Both the position numbers and the translations under genes were made by a program. Shown piece after piece: positions 1 through 8,828 of a DNA stretch of 64,000 nt. Origin of the DNA: VXNE01 sp965261535. GTDB lineage: Bacteria; Pseudomonadota; Gammaproteobacteria; Pseudomonadales; Azotimanducaceae. The stretch spans positions 186,001-250,000 of the forward strand of contig OZ253469.1 of the NCBI GenBank assembly GCA_965261535.1, read 5' to 3'. Below the pieces are notes generated by a model, which was given only the letters and a program-made list of their open reading frames with translations, ran no database searches and was not told the DNA's origin. How positions within the stretch are numbered: position 1 is the stretch's first letter; each line of letters opens with the position of its first letter.

Positions 1-1064
1 GACGCTCCAGCCGCCGAACCGGCCGCCGTCCGCAATGATCGCGCCCTCGGCGCCGGTGGAACCCCGTTCGACTCTCGCCGTGATGCGATGCGACACGCCC
101 CGTACTCTCGGGCCGGCGCTGAAGAAGTGCGGCAGCACGGCATCCTGGTAGAGCACCCAGCGGTTCTTGGGCTCGGGCCACCAGCCGATGCCACCCGTGC
201 CGAGGAGATCGTCCAGCGGCAGCACGTCGTAGCGCTCGGCTTCGCGCCACCACAGATCGACAAGTCCCTTGAGTTTTTCGGGATGCGCCTCGGCAAGGTT
301 GTCTATCTCGGCGAGATCCACGTCGAGGTGGTAGAGCTCCCAGACATCGTCGTCGAAGCTCGTGCCGCGTTGGTGGAAGGTGACCGCCTTCCAGCCTTGG
401 TGCCAGATGGCCCGGTGGCCGACCGTCTCGAAATACTGGATGGTCTTGCTGGTGTCGGCGTCGTTGTCGTTCAGGGTGTGGGCCATCGAGGTGCCGTGCA
501 GCGGAATCTGCTCGACGCCATTGACGTGGCTGGGCCGGGGAACGCCGAGGAGATCGAGCAGGGTCGGCGTGACGTCGACCACGTGGTAGAACTGCCGGCG
601 CGTCTCGCCCTTTGCGTGGATGCCGTTCGGCCACCGAACCAGGAGCGGTGCCCGGACACCGCCGGCATAGGTATTCGCCTTGTAGCGCTTGAACGGCGTC
701 GAGATTGGCCGCTTCCCTCGAGACGAAGCCGCGCGTGTTGGGAAACCCGTTCACCATTTCCGCGACGCGGCCCCATGCCCACGCTGTGATGATTGCGGCC
801 CGTCAGCAGACACGTGCGCGTGGGCGAACACAACGGCGTCACGTGAAAGTTGGCATAGCGCAGCCCGTCGGCGGCCAGGCTGTCCAGGGCCGGCGTCTCG
901 ATGTCGGAGCCGTAGCAGCCGAACTGGGAGTAGCCGACATCGTCCAGGACGATCATGACGATATTGGGACGTTGTTTGAGCTGGGATGGTTTCGACTTCC
1001 AAGATACCCGGGACTGGTCCACTGTTCGTTCGATCTCTCCGTCGAATAGCCGGTCGTGCTCCAT
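1..1064 (-). pseudogene. Arylsulfatase, frameshifted and internally deleted, cut by window edge
   Basis: The start of a type I sulfatase is clear: a metal-binding segment (NIVMIVLDDVGYSQFGCYG) and the sulfatase signature CSPTRTCLLTGRNHH, whose Cys would become formylglycine. After GMG one extra C near 765-770 shifts the frame; the correct continuation (RVAEMVNGFPNTRGF, SREAANL) lies in another frame. Directly after EAANL (around 690) the sequence jumps, with a second frame change, to FKRYKANTYAGGVRAPLLV, which in full-length family members (about 770 residues) lies some hundreds of residues later. The C-terminal part (VDVTPTLLDLLGV, GHRAIWHQGWKAVTFH, ADGGRFGGWSV) reads to the window edge without stops. 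The middle of the catalytic domain is therefore lost. It is the last gene of a leftward run from 5621. Confidence 0.85.
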
Positions 1065-1106
1065 CCAGTCCTCCTGTATCGGTACGAGTCGTAGGCGGCA
1101 GCGTGG

Positions 1107-2438
1107 CTACCGGTAGCGCTCCTCGATGTCGTTCAAGCCGGCGTCGATCGCGGCGCGATCGAGCCACCGTCCGCGAACCATGACGCCCTCGATGCGCTGC
1201 GTGTTGGCGATGTCTTGCAACGGGTTGGCGTTCAACAGCACCAGGTCGGCATCGCGCCCGACCGCGATCGCGCCCCAATCGGATGTACCCAGGAACGCCG
1301 CGGGTGCCGTCGTCCCGGTGGCCAATGCCTCGAAGGGCGTGAGCCCCGCCGCCACCATCGCGGCGAGTTCTCGATGGATCGCGAACCCTGGCACATTGAA
1401 CATCTGCGGGGCGTCGGAGCCGAGCAGCACCGGGACACCGCCATCGTGCAGCGCCTTGATCAGGATCTTGCGGACCCCCAGGAATTCAGCGGCCTTCTCG
1501 GCGCTGGTGCTGGGCGCCATGTCTTTCATGTGTCCGATGTAACTGGTGCGCAGCGCTTTCGGCAAGTATTTGAATTGCGGGCGCCTGGTCATCGCTTCCC
1601 ATCGGTAGGCATGGAAGCTGTTCTCGAGCAGCGTTTCGGTGGGCACGACAGCGGCCCCTGTCGCTTTTGTCATCGCGACAGCTTGCGGGATCAAATCAAG
1701 ATCGACGTACGGGGCGAGCGCCGCGCCGAACCACGCTTCATAGGCATCCGGGTACGACTCGACGTCTGGCGTGATCACCTGCATGTACCCGTCGAGGTGT
1801 TCGGCCGTCGTCTGCCCCGCTTCGAGACTCGCCTGTAGCCCGACCGAGGCCGTCACGTGGCCCGAAAACGTAATCCCCACCTGGCGCGCCGCGGTGGCGA
1901 TCGCGACGAACTGGTCGCCCGAGAGCCCCCCATGAATCTTCAGGAAATCGTAACCGGCATCCTTCTGCTCCCGCACGAGCGCCGCGATCCCCACGGTGCT
2001 CGACACCCGATCGATGAATGGCGGACCCGACGTGAAAAGGCGAGGGCCGAGCGTGCGGTGCGCGAGCAGATCTTCGCGCAAGGCCAAGTGGGTCCGATGG
2101 CCAACCATTCCGCGCGCCATCGTCACGCCGTTCGCGACCCACAGGAACAGCGCGTCATCGCGGTCGGGATTTTCGACGGACACATGCGCGTGCATCTCGG
2201 CGAGGCCCGGAATCAGAAATCGACCCGAGCCGTCGATGACACGCGCGCCGGTCGCCACGTCACCTTCGTCGATCGCGACGATCTCGCCTCCGCGAACGGT
2301 CACGTTCTGGCCCGCCTGCACGCCGGACTCGAGCATCGAGATCACGCCGACGTTGGCGATCACGATGTCCTCCGCGGTCGCCGTCGAGGAGATCAGCGCC
2401 GCGACCAATGCGGCGAGCTTGAGTCGTTTCACTTCCAT
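1107..2438 (-). CDS. Exported metal-dependent amidohydrolase (imidazolonepropionase-like)
   Basis: A 443-residue amidohydrolase-superfamily protein. I chose the ATG at 2438 because it gives a signal peptide (MEVKRLKLAALVAALISSTA) ending near TATA-ED, so the enzyme is probably periplasmic; a longer frame to 2501 would bury it. Metal-site motifs are present in order: MHAHVS (HxH), KIHGG (candidate bridging Lys), SGHVTA and AEHLDG (His ligands) and LGSDAP (catalytic Asp). The C-terminus carries the usual beta-sandwich return (GAIAVGRDADLVLLNANPL). The substrate cannot be read from sequence; relatives hydrolyse cyclic amides, dipeptides or lactones. It starts 13 bp after the aldo/keto reductase stop and shares its operon. 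Confidence 0.85.
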   Translation of the reverse strand: MEVKRLKLAALVAALISSTATAEDIVIANVGVISMLESGVQAGQNVTVRGGEIVAIDEGDVATGARVIDGSGRFLIPGLAEMHAHVSVENPDRDDALFLWVANGVTMARGMVGHRTHLALREDLLAHRTLGPRLFTSGPPFIDRVSSTVGIAALVREQKDAGYDFLKIHGGLSGDQFVAIATAARQVGITFSGHVTASVGLQASLEAGQTTAEHLDGYMQVITPDVESYPDAYEAWFGAALAPYVDLDLIPQAVAMTKATGAAVVPTETLLENSFHAYRWEAMTRRPQFKYLPKALRTSYIGHMKDMAPSTSAEKAAEFLGVRKILIKALHDGGVPVLLGSDAPQMFNVPGFAIHRELAAMVAAGLTPFEALATGTTAPAAFLGTSDWGAIAVGRDADLVLLNANPLQDIANTQRIEGVMVRGRWLDRAAIDAGLNDIEERYR

Positions 2439-2451
2439 CAACGTCGAACGG

Positions 2452-3402
2452 TTAGCGATCGACGCCCTCCTCCCAGTGTTGGACCAGTGGTTCCAGGTCA
2501 TCCCAGAACCCTTCCGGGATTTCCAGGTGACCCGCTTTGCCGTTTGCTGTTGCTTCGGCGGCTGTCGTGGCTCCTGGAATGGCGCAAGCCACCTGCGGAT
2601 GTCGAGTGCACCACTGCAGCGACGCTGCCAGCAGGGGAATTTCGTAGGTTTCGCATAGGGCTATGATTTCGGCCACCCGGGCAAGGCAGGCGGGGCTGAA
2701 GTTTCGTCGGGAACCGATGGCGGGCGGTTTCCCGGTGGCCAGAAGTCCGACCTCCAGCGGAGTGCCACAAAAGATTCCCACATTGTATTTTTCGGCGGCG
2801 GGCAGGATTCGTTGTGCCGCGAGTTGGTTCAGAAGGCTCCAGGCATCAGGCACGACGGCCGCGTCGAATTCCCCCGTTTCGATGTAGTCGGCATTCGTTT
2901 TCGGATCGTTGTTGGCGCAGCCGATGAAGCGGATCACCCCTTCGACCTGAAGCTTGCGCAAGGCGCCCAACGCACCGTCGTCGCTCATTTCCCGATCCAT
3001 CGGTTGACCCATCGCGTCGTGGATGTAGACGATTTCAAACCGCTCAAGCCCCAAGCGTTCCTGGCTGCCTTCAACGCTCTTCAGGATCCCATCGAAAGAA
3101 TGGTCTTTCACTCCATCGAGGTTGCCGGCCTTGGTCACGACCGTACACTTGGCCACCAGATCCGGGCGCTGTTTGAGTGCGTGCCCGATAATTCTCTCGC
3201 TTTGCCTGGCGCCGTAGACAGGCGCTGTGTCGATGAGCGTACAGCCGGCTTCGATGGCGGCCACGACGGCCTGCGCGCCCACGTCGAGGTCCATCTCTTT
3301 CGGTATTCCGCGCTCCGGCAGACTGGTGCTGCCAATGTATATGGCGCCAAGCCCCACGATCGGGACCTCCAGTCCAGTACGTCCAAGAATCTTGGTCCTC
3401 AT
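2452..3402 (-). CDS. Aldo/keto reductase
   Basis: A 316-residue NAD(P)H-dependent oxidoreductase of the aldo/keto reductase superfamily, close in type to aldose (fucose) dehydrogenases. The catalytic tetrad is visible: Asp and Tyr in LIDTAPVYGARQSERIIG, Lys in VVTKAGN and His in VYIHDAMGQP. The N-terminus (ILGRTGLEVPIVGLGAIYIG) and the late nucleotide-binding strand (VACAIPGATT) are typical. The ATG at 3402 is preceded by a strong ribosome site, AGGAGGG, 5 nt upstream. It lies between an epoxide hydrolase and an amidohydrolase in a leftward operon, suggesting it acts on a carbonyl or sugar-like intermediate; the substrate is unknown. Confidence 0.88.
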   Translation of the reverse strand: MRTKILGRTGLEVPIVGLGAIYIGSTSLPERGIPKEMDLDVGAQAVVAAIEAGCTLIDTAPVYGARQSERIIGHALKQRPDLVAKCTVVTKAGNLDGVKDHSFDGILKSVEGSQERLGLERFEIVYIHDAMGQPMDREMSDDGALGALRKLQVEGVIRFIGCANNDPKTNADYIETGEFDAAVVPDAWSLLNQLAAQRILPAAEKYNVGIFCGTPLEVGLLATGKPPAIGSRRNFSPACLARVAEIIALCETYEIPLLAASLQWCTRHPQVACAIPGATTAAEATANGKAGHLEIPEGFWDDLEPLVQHWEEGVDR

Positions 3403-4592
3403 GATTCCCTCCTCACCATTGCCGGTCTGAACGGCTTCCTCATTTCGATAATCGTTACAGTTATGCGGTCATCGACACTAGCGCAGGGGCCGGAAGAACT
3501 TCCGGATATCTTCCGCAAGCAGCTCCGGTTCCTCGAACGCCGAAAATGCGCACCGCGATCGAACTCGGTCCAGTGCACGAGGTTCGATTCCCGCGCGAGC
3601 TCGTCCCGCGTCTGCCTGAGCCACCGGCAGACCGCATAGCCGCTGGGAACTTCAATCCGGCCGCCGATGCGATTGACACTATTGTGCGCGTTTTCGTGGT
3701 ACAGGCAGGTGCTGCTGTAGATGGTCTCCGTGAACCAGAACAGCGCGATCGTGGTCAGCAGCTCGTCCTTCGTGAAACGCGATTCGATGTCTCCGCCGCA
3801 GTCGCTCCAGGCATGCCACTTCTCCACGATCCAACCCGCCAGCCCCGCGGGAGAGTCCGTCAACCCATAGGCCAGCGTCTGCGGTCGCGTGCTCTGGATG
3901 TGTCCGTAGCCGCCTCCGTCGGCAAGCCGGATCTGACGTTCGTCGGCGGTCTCGCCGGGTTTCGGGGCCAGCCGGGGGATGCCACCCACCAGGCGGTGAA
4001 TGCCCACCACCCGCTGCGGGTACTTCCAGCCGATCAGGCCCGTCACGACCCCGCCCCAGTCGCCTCCATGCGCCCCGTAGCGCTCATGGCCCATGTCCGT
4101 CATCAGTCGGTCCCACAACTCGGCGATGCGCGCCGGACCGTAACCGGTCACTGTGGGACGCTCCGAAAACGCGTAGCCCGGCATGGAAGGAACAACGACA
4201 TCGAAGGCGTCGGCGGGGTCGCCGCCATGCGCGCCCGGGTCGGCGAGCCGCTCGATGAGCTTGTCGAAGTCATAGAAGGTGCTGGGCCAGCCGTGGGTGA
4301 ATACGAGCGGCAGCGGATCGGGGCCCTGCCCCGGCGCATGAATGTAGTGCAGGCGGAAACCGTCGACTTCGCGCAAGTAGTGGTCGTGGCGGTTGAGGGC
4401 GGTCTCCTGCGCCCGCCAGTCGAACCCATCGGCCCAGTACGCACAAAGCTCCTTCAGATAGGCGTTGTTCGTGCCGTAAGTCCAGCCCGCGCCCGGCATC
4501 AGGTCCGTCGGCCAACGCGTGCGCTGCAGGCGCTCGCGCAGATCCGCCAGCGCCGCGTCCGGGACCTCGATCTTGAATGGTGTTGCTGTCAT
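3399..4592 (-). CDS. Epoxide hydrolase (alpha/beta hydrolase), C-terminus frameshifted
   Basis: Epoxide hydrolase family protein with the N-terminal EHN domain (FKIEVPDAALADLRERL, residues 5-110) followed by an alpha/beta-hydrolase fold. The oxyanion HGWP is in FTHGWPSTF, the nucleophile Asp in AHGGDWGG and the catalytic His in DRGAHF. The ATG at 4592 has AGGGAG 6 nt upstream; a longer frame to 4634 lacks this. Just after the catalytic His, near 3546, one base is missing: in the neighbouring frame the normal ending (AFEEPELLAEDIRKFFRPLR) would run to a stop at 3478-3480. As it stands the frame reads on through unrelated residues to 3399. The active site is intact, so the product might work with an aberrant tail, or this is an early pseudogene or an assembly error. 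Confidence 0.82.
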   Translation of the reverse strand: MTATPFKIEVPDAALADLRERLQRTRWPTDLMPGAGWTYGTNNAYLKELCAYWADGFDWRAQETALNRHDHYLREVDGFRLHYIHAPGQGPDPLPLVFTHGWPSTFYDFDKLIERLADPGAHGGDPADAFDVVVPSMPGYAFSERPTVTGYGPARIAELWDRLMTDMGHERYGAHGGDWGGVVTGLIGWKYPQRVVGIHRLVGGIPRLAPKPGETADERQIRLADGGGYGHIQSTRPQTLAYGLTDSPAGLAGWIVEKWHAWSDCGGDIESRFTKDELLTTIALFWFTETIYSSTCLYHENAHNSVNRIGGRIEVPSGYAVCRWLRQTRDELARESNLVHWTEFDRGAHFRRSRNRSCLRKISGSSSGPCASVDDRITVTIIEMRKPFRPAMVRRES

Positions 4593-4643
4593 GTCACTCC
4601 CTTGCTCGACTAACCCTTTGACCTTGTACTTCAAGCGCCTCTT

Positions 4644-5621
4644 CTACAGGCCCGCCATGCGGGCAAACGCTTCCAACTCGCGGGGCACGTTGTGGTTCAG
4701 AGATCCGTACATGATCTCGGTGCCGCCCGCTCGCTCGATCTCCTCGAGGCGCGCCGCGAGTTCGTCCGGCGTGCCTGTAAAGGACATCTTCTTGAGTTGG
4801 CTCCAATCCATGTGCTGCTCGTCGTGATGGTTGCTGAGATCGACACAATGGCCCTGGTGAACCTCAAGATGGCGCATCTCGGCGGGCACGCGTTCGACGC
4901 TCTCGCGCCATGCCCTTCCGTTGGGCAGGCTTTCGATGGCCGCGGGGTCGCGCTCGTAGGTTCCGTGATACCGCACCGCCATGGCAGCCCCCGCGGCGCG
5001 TTTCACGCGCTCATCGTCCAACGCCTCGCCCGGCTCCAGAACCGTCCCGAACAGGAGCACGGCACAGGTGTCGAATCCGGACTCGGGAGGAATCCCGGAG
5101 CAAATGATGCCCTCCGCGATCTCGCGAGCGATACCGCAACCCATGGGCCCGTTGGCACCCAGCAATACCGGCACGCGAATCGGACGCTCCGGCATGTATC
5201 CTTCGGAAGGGATCAACTTGACCATCGCGCCATCGACCTCGACGGCGTCGCCGGCGAGCAGGGCCTTGACCTGCTCCACGTAAGCGCGCACGGTTTTCCA
5301 CGGCAGCCGACGTTGGCCGAGCGCCATTCGCCCGGTGAAACCCGTGGCGAACCCCGCGGTCAGCCGCCCGGGCGCGATGTCCTCGATGGTCGCTATCGCC
5401 GCCGCCTGCGCGACCGGATGCCGCAAGCTCGGAATCAGCACCGCCGTACCGAGTTGCACGCGCGAGGTGTGCTCTGCGACCTGCGCCATCCGGGCCCAGA
5501 TGTCCTGCCAAAGCGCGGGCGAATCGTAGAGCCAGACCCGGTGGTAACCCAGGTCCTCGGCGATCTTCGCATGCCTGACCGTATTCGGGCCCGGAGCAAA
5601 GCCGCACGAAATCTTCATCAT
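4644..5621 (-). CDS. LLM-class flavin-dependent oxidoreductase
   Basis: A 325-residue luciferase-like monooxygenase or F420/FMN reductase. Family segments are visible: GYHRVWLYDSPALWQDIWARM, RVQLGTAVLIPSLRHPVAQA, IATIEDIAPGRLTAGFATGF and the C-terminal FTGTPDELAARLEEI, which resembles the phosphate-binding tail found in F420-dependent members. I chose the tandem ATGs at 5621/5618 because the family begins at MKISCGF; the open frame upstream to 5687 adds an unrelated stretch. It heads the leftward run (epoxide hydrolase, aldo/keto reductase, amidohydrolase, sulfatase) and is divergent from the CoA-transferase pair 78 bp away. Cofactor (FMN or F420) and substrate are not determinable here. Confidence 0.87.
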   Translation of the reverse strand: MMKISCGFAPGPNTVRHAKIAEDLGYHRVWLYDSPALWQDIWARMAQVAEHTSRVQLGTAVLIPSLRHPVAQAAAIATIEDIAPGRLTAGFATGFTGRMALGQRRLPWKTVRAYVEQVKALLAGDAVEVDGAMVKLIPSEGYMPERPIRVPVLLGANGPMGCGIAREIAEGIICSGIPPESGFDTCAVLLFGTVLEPGEALDDERVKRAAGAAMAVRYHGTYERDPAAIESLPNGRAWRESVERVPAEMRHLEVHQGHCVDLSNHHDEQHMDWSQLKKMSFTGTPDELAARLEEIERAGGTEIMYGSLNHNVPRELEAFARMAGL

Positions 5622-5699
5622 TTCGGTCCCGCCCGTTCTTGTCCGGCCAACGAGAGAAAGTAACATGACAGGGACGATCGCTGACATGACGGAGGAACC

Positions 5700-7028
5700 A
5701 TGGCCCTGCCCCGAGCGCTGGAGGGGATCCGGGTGGTGGACTTTACCTGGGTTCGAGCGGGCCCGTGGGCGACACGTTGGCTGGGGGCTCTGGGCGCCCA
5801 GGTCATCAAGGTGGAATGGCCCGAGGCCGAGCGTGGAAGAGCATCGGGAGGAAACACCACCCCCCGGGACGTTGAGCGCAACCTCAACACATCCGGCAAC
5901 TTCAACGATACCAACGCCAACAAGCTGAGCATCACGCTGAATGTTCGGACGGCGAGGGGCCTGGATCTCATCAAGCGCCTCATATCAGTCTCGGATGCCG
6001 TGATCGAGAATTTCAGTTCCCGGGTGTTGACGAGTTGGGGCCTCGGCTACGAGGAGCTTTGCAAGCTGCGCCCGGACATCGTGTATGTCTCCATGTCCGG
6101 GTTCGGACACACGGGGCGCCACCACCACTACAAGACGTTCGGACCGGTGGCGCAGGCGATCTCGGGTCTGACCTTCCTGTCGGGGTTGCCCGACAAACCG
6201 CCCGCCGGCTGGGGGTGGTCGTACCTCGACGATACCGGAGGCCTGTACGGCGCAATGGGGGTGTTGACCGGCATCTTTCACCGCAACGTCACGGGCGAGG
6301 GCCAGCACGTCGACCTGTCCCAGATGATCACTGGCATCACGCTGAACGGCCCGGCGATCCTCGACCACACCGTCAACAGCCGAGCCTCGCGGCGTGAGGG
6401 CTATCCACCCGGCAACGCCACCCACTGGCCCGGCGCACCCCTCCTGAACAATTACCGGGGCCCGAGCGCGGTGCCCCACAATGCGTATCGAACGAGTCCC
6501 GGCGGCTACAACGACTGGTGCGTCATCGCCTGTTTCTCCAATGCCGAATGGCAGCGTCTGGTGCAATTGATGGGCGCGCCGACCGGCACCACCGCCGCTG
6601 AATACGCCGACCTGGACGGCCGCCTTCGCCGCCAGCAAGCGATAGACCGTGAAATCGAGACGTGGACCTCGACCCAGGACAAGTACGACTTGACGAAAAA
6701 GTGCCAGGCGGCCGGCGTGCGCGCCATGCCGGTGCAAAGCTCCGAAGACCGGGTGGATCACGATCCCCAGCTCCGTCACCGAGGCATGTACCAAGCGCTG
6801 GAGCATCCGGAACTCGGGCTGCGAAAGCTACAGAACGCGCCCTTCAAGCTTGCCACGACGCCGGCTGTCAACCACCTGCCAAGCCCGCTGATCGGACAGC
6901 ACAACCGACAGGTACTCGAAGGCATCCTGGGCCTCTCTCACGAGGAACTCGTCAGCGGCTACGAGGACGGCACTTTCTGGCCCGTCGACCGCCCGCGCTA
7001 TCCGTATATGGAGGAGATGCTGAAATGA
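5700..7028 (+). CDS. Class III CoA-transferase (CaiB/BaiF), catalytic-type subunit
   Basis: A 442-residue family III acyl-CoA transferase, which moves CoA between carboxylic acids through an Asp-anchored thioester. The N-terminal Rossmann segment (LEGIRVVDFTWVRAGPWATR, LGALGAQVIKVEWPE) and SLNVRTARGLDLIKRL-type motifs are present. By eye alignment to formyl-CoA transferase, the Asp pair in SYLDDTGGLYG falls at the catalytic Asp position, followed by GEGQHVDLS. The C-terminus holds the usual FKLATTPAVNHLPSPLIGQHN block. Its stop overlaps the start of a second CoA-transferase by the ATGA arrangement, so the two are probably translated together and may form a heteromer. Confidence 0.9.
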   Translation: MALPRALEGIRVVDFTWVRAGPWATRWLGALGAQVIKVEWPEAERGRASGGNTTPRDVERNLNTSGNFNDTNANKLSITLNVRTARGLDLIKRLISVSDAVIENFSSRVLTSWGLGYEELCKLRPDIVYVSMSGFGHTGRHHHYKTFGPVAQAISGLTFLSGLPDKPPAGWGWSYLDDTGGLYGAMGVLTGIFHRNVTGEGQHVDLSQMITGITLNGPAILDHTVNSRASRREGYPPGNATHWPGAPLLNNYRGPSAVPHNAYRTSPGGYNDWCVIACFSNAEWQRLVQLMGAPTGTTAAEYADLDGRLRRQQAIDREIETWTSTQDKYDLTKKCQAAGVRAMPVQSSEDRVDHDPQLRHRGMYQALEHPELGLRKLQNAPFKLATTPAVNHLPSPLIGQHNRQVLEGILGLSHEELVSGYEDGTFWPVDRPRYPYMEEMLK

Positions 7029-8281
7029 CCGAGCCCGCGACAGGCCCACTATCGGGATTGAGGGTGCTTGAACTCGCCGACCAGAAAGGCGAGTTCTGCG
7101 GCAAGCTGATGGCGGACCTCGGTGCCGACGTCGTCAAGGTCGAACCGCCCGGCGGCGAGACCACCCGCTCCGTGGGACCGTTCCTGGACGATATTCCACA
7201 CCCGGACCGCAGTCTTTCGTTCTGGCATTACAACACCTCCAAGCGAGGCGTCACGCTCGACCTCGAATCGGGCGAAGGTCGGAGGCTGTTTCGGCGCCTG
7301 GCATCGACGGCGGACATCGTCCTGGAGACTTTCGCGCCGGGCTATCTCGCCTCCCTCGGCCTCGCCTACGACGCACTGAGCGCCGCCGACCCGAAGTTGA
7401 TCATGTGTTCCCTGACGCCTTTCGGCCAGTCCGGACCCTGGCGCGACTACCAGTCGAGCGACCTGCTGCACATGGCCGCGGGCGGCCAGATGGCCTCAAG
7501 CGGCTACGACGAGAGCGATGTTCCGAATGCACCGCCCATCGCGCCCGGCGGCGGCAACGCCTGGCACACCGGCGCCCACTACGCATACATCGCGATCATG
7601 GCCGCGCTGGTCCATCGCACGGGAAGCGGCGAAGGCCAGTACATCGACGCCTCGGTGCACGACGCCTGCGCGCTGTCCACCGAGAGCGCCGTTGCCTCCT
7701 ACATCTATCGAGACGAGGTCGTGATCCGACAGACCGGGCGCCACCACGCCGCGCAGCCGACACCGAGGACGCAGTACCCCACCAAGGATGGAAAATACGT
7801 CAACGCGCTGACGGGCGGGCGTCTCGATCCCGCCTACGTGCAAATCCTGGCCGAATGGTTTGACGGCCATGGACTCGCCGACGACCTGATGGACGAGCGC
7901 TATCGCGATCCCGAAGTGGTCCAGGAGAACGCCCGCCACATCGTCGAGGAAGTGCTCGCCAACTTCATCGCCAACCGCACCGCGGAGGAGGTCTACCACG
8001 AAGCCCAGGAGCGGGGATTCCCCTGGGGCGCCGTGCGCGCACCGGATGATCTGCTGTTTGATCCGCATCTCGAGGATCGGGAATTCTGGACCGAGGTGGA
8101 GCATCCCGAGCTCGCACGCACCTTCACCTACCCCGGCGGCGGCGCCATCTTCAACGGGACGCCGTGGCGTATCTCGCGACGCGCGCCGCTGGTCGGAGAG
8201 CACAACGCCGAGATCTTCGGCGGGCTGCTGGGACTGACCCGTGAAGAGCTCGCGCGCCTGTCCGACAGCGGTGTGATCTAG
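7025..8281 (+). CDS. Class III CoA-transferase (CaiB/BaiF), possible non-catalytic partner
   Basis: A 418-residue second family III CoA-transferase beginning at the ATG inside the ATGA overlap with the preceding gene; the frame is open further upstream but the family begins at LSGLRVLELADQKGEFCGKL. Shared motifs include LGADVVKVEPPGGE, SLTPFGQSGPWRDYQ and GEGQYIDASVHDA. At the position where the first protein has the active-site Asp, this one reads GGGNAWHTGAHYA, with no Asp in my alignment. A catalytic plus a non-catalytic subunit from adjacent genes is the known arrangement of benzylsuccinate CoA-transferase (BbsE/BbsF), so a two-subunit enzyme is a reasonable inference. The substrate is unknown. 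Confidence 0.88.
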   Translation: MTEPATGPLSGLRVLELADQKGEFCGKLMADLGADVVKVEPPGGETTRSVGPFLDDIPHPDRSLSFWHYNTSKRGVTLDLESGEGRRLFRRLASTADIVLETFAPGYLASLGLAYDALSAADPKLIMCSLTPFGQSGPWRDYQSSDLLHMAAGGQMASSGYDESDVPNAPPIAPGGGNAWHTGAHYAYIAIMAALVHRTGSGEGQYIDASVHDACALSTESAVASYIYRDEVVIRQTGRHHAAQPTPRTQYPTKDGKYVNALTGGRLDPAYVQILAEWFDGHGLADDLMDERYRDPEVVQENARHIVEEVLANFIANRTAEEVYHEAQERGFPWGAVRAPDDLLFDPHLEDREFWTEVEHPELARTFTYPGGGAIFNGTPWRISRRAPLVGEHNAEIFGGLLGLTREELARLSDSGVI

Positions 8282-8453
8282 CGCCACAACAACCGTCGCC
8301 CTGACGGCGTCGTCGGATGCTGCTCCCAGCGTTATCGGACATTGAAGGCGTACCAGCGGTTGCGGGAGTAGGAGCGGGGTGACCTGCGCTGCGTGAGTGG
8401 CGTCACGGGAGTTATCATCCAGACGGCCGACGTTCGCGCGGACGACCACTGAA

Positions 8454-8639
8454 ATGACGAGACAAGATGTCCTTATCGGACTTTCGTTAGCGGGGTTTAA
8501 CTGGTTTCTTCTATTACTCGTCACTGGCGACTGGGGGTTCAGTGTGGCCTGGGGCGCCGGCACGTTGGTTCCGGGCTTGGCTCTGGGACCGATATGGCGC
8601 AGACGCGTGGCCAGTCTCAAGAAACGCCGGACGGCTTGA
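8454..8639 (+). CDS. Possible small membrane protein
   Basis: A 61-residue frame starting MTRQDVLIGLSLAGFNWFLL with two hydrophobic stretches (about residues 6-23 and 28-46) and a basic tail (RRRVASLKKRRTA), the pattern of a small inner-membrane protein with a cytoplasmic C-terminus. The stretch just upstream is less GC-rich than the neighbouring genes. I recognise no family, there is no clear ribosome site, and the flanking bases (8282-8453 and 8640-8828) hold nothing else I can identify. It could be a chance frame. Confidence 0.35.
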   Translation: MTRQDVLIGLSLAGFNWFLLLLVTGDWGFSVAWGAGTLVPGLALGPIWRRRVASLKKRRTA

Positions 8640-8828
8640 TCGCCAGCGCGGGGAGACCCGTCGCGCTTTGCGTGGTGGGGCTGCGCTGCCCAGTGCGGCG
8701 ACGACGCCCCTCCTGTTGGCGCTCAGGCTCGCCGACACCAAGCATTGGACTAGGTGCTTTTGCGGGCGTCGAATGCGGGTTTCACGAGGCGCGGCGCAAA
8801 TCGGCTACGGCGCGGATGGCCTATCGAC

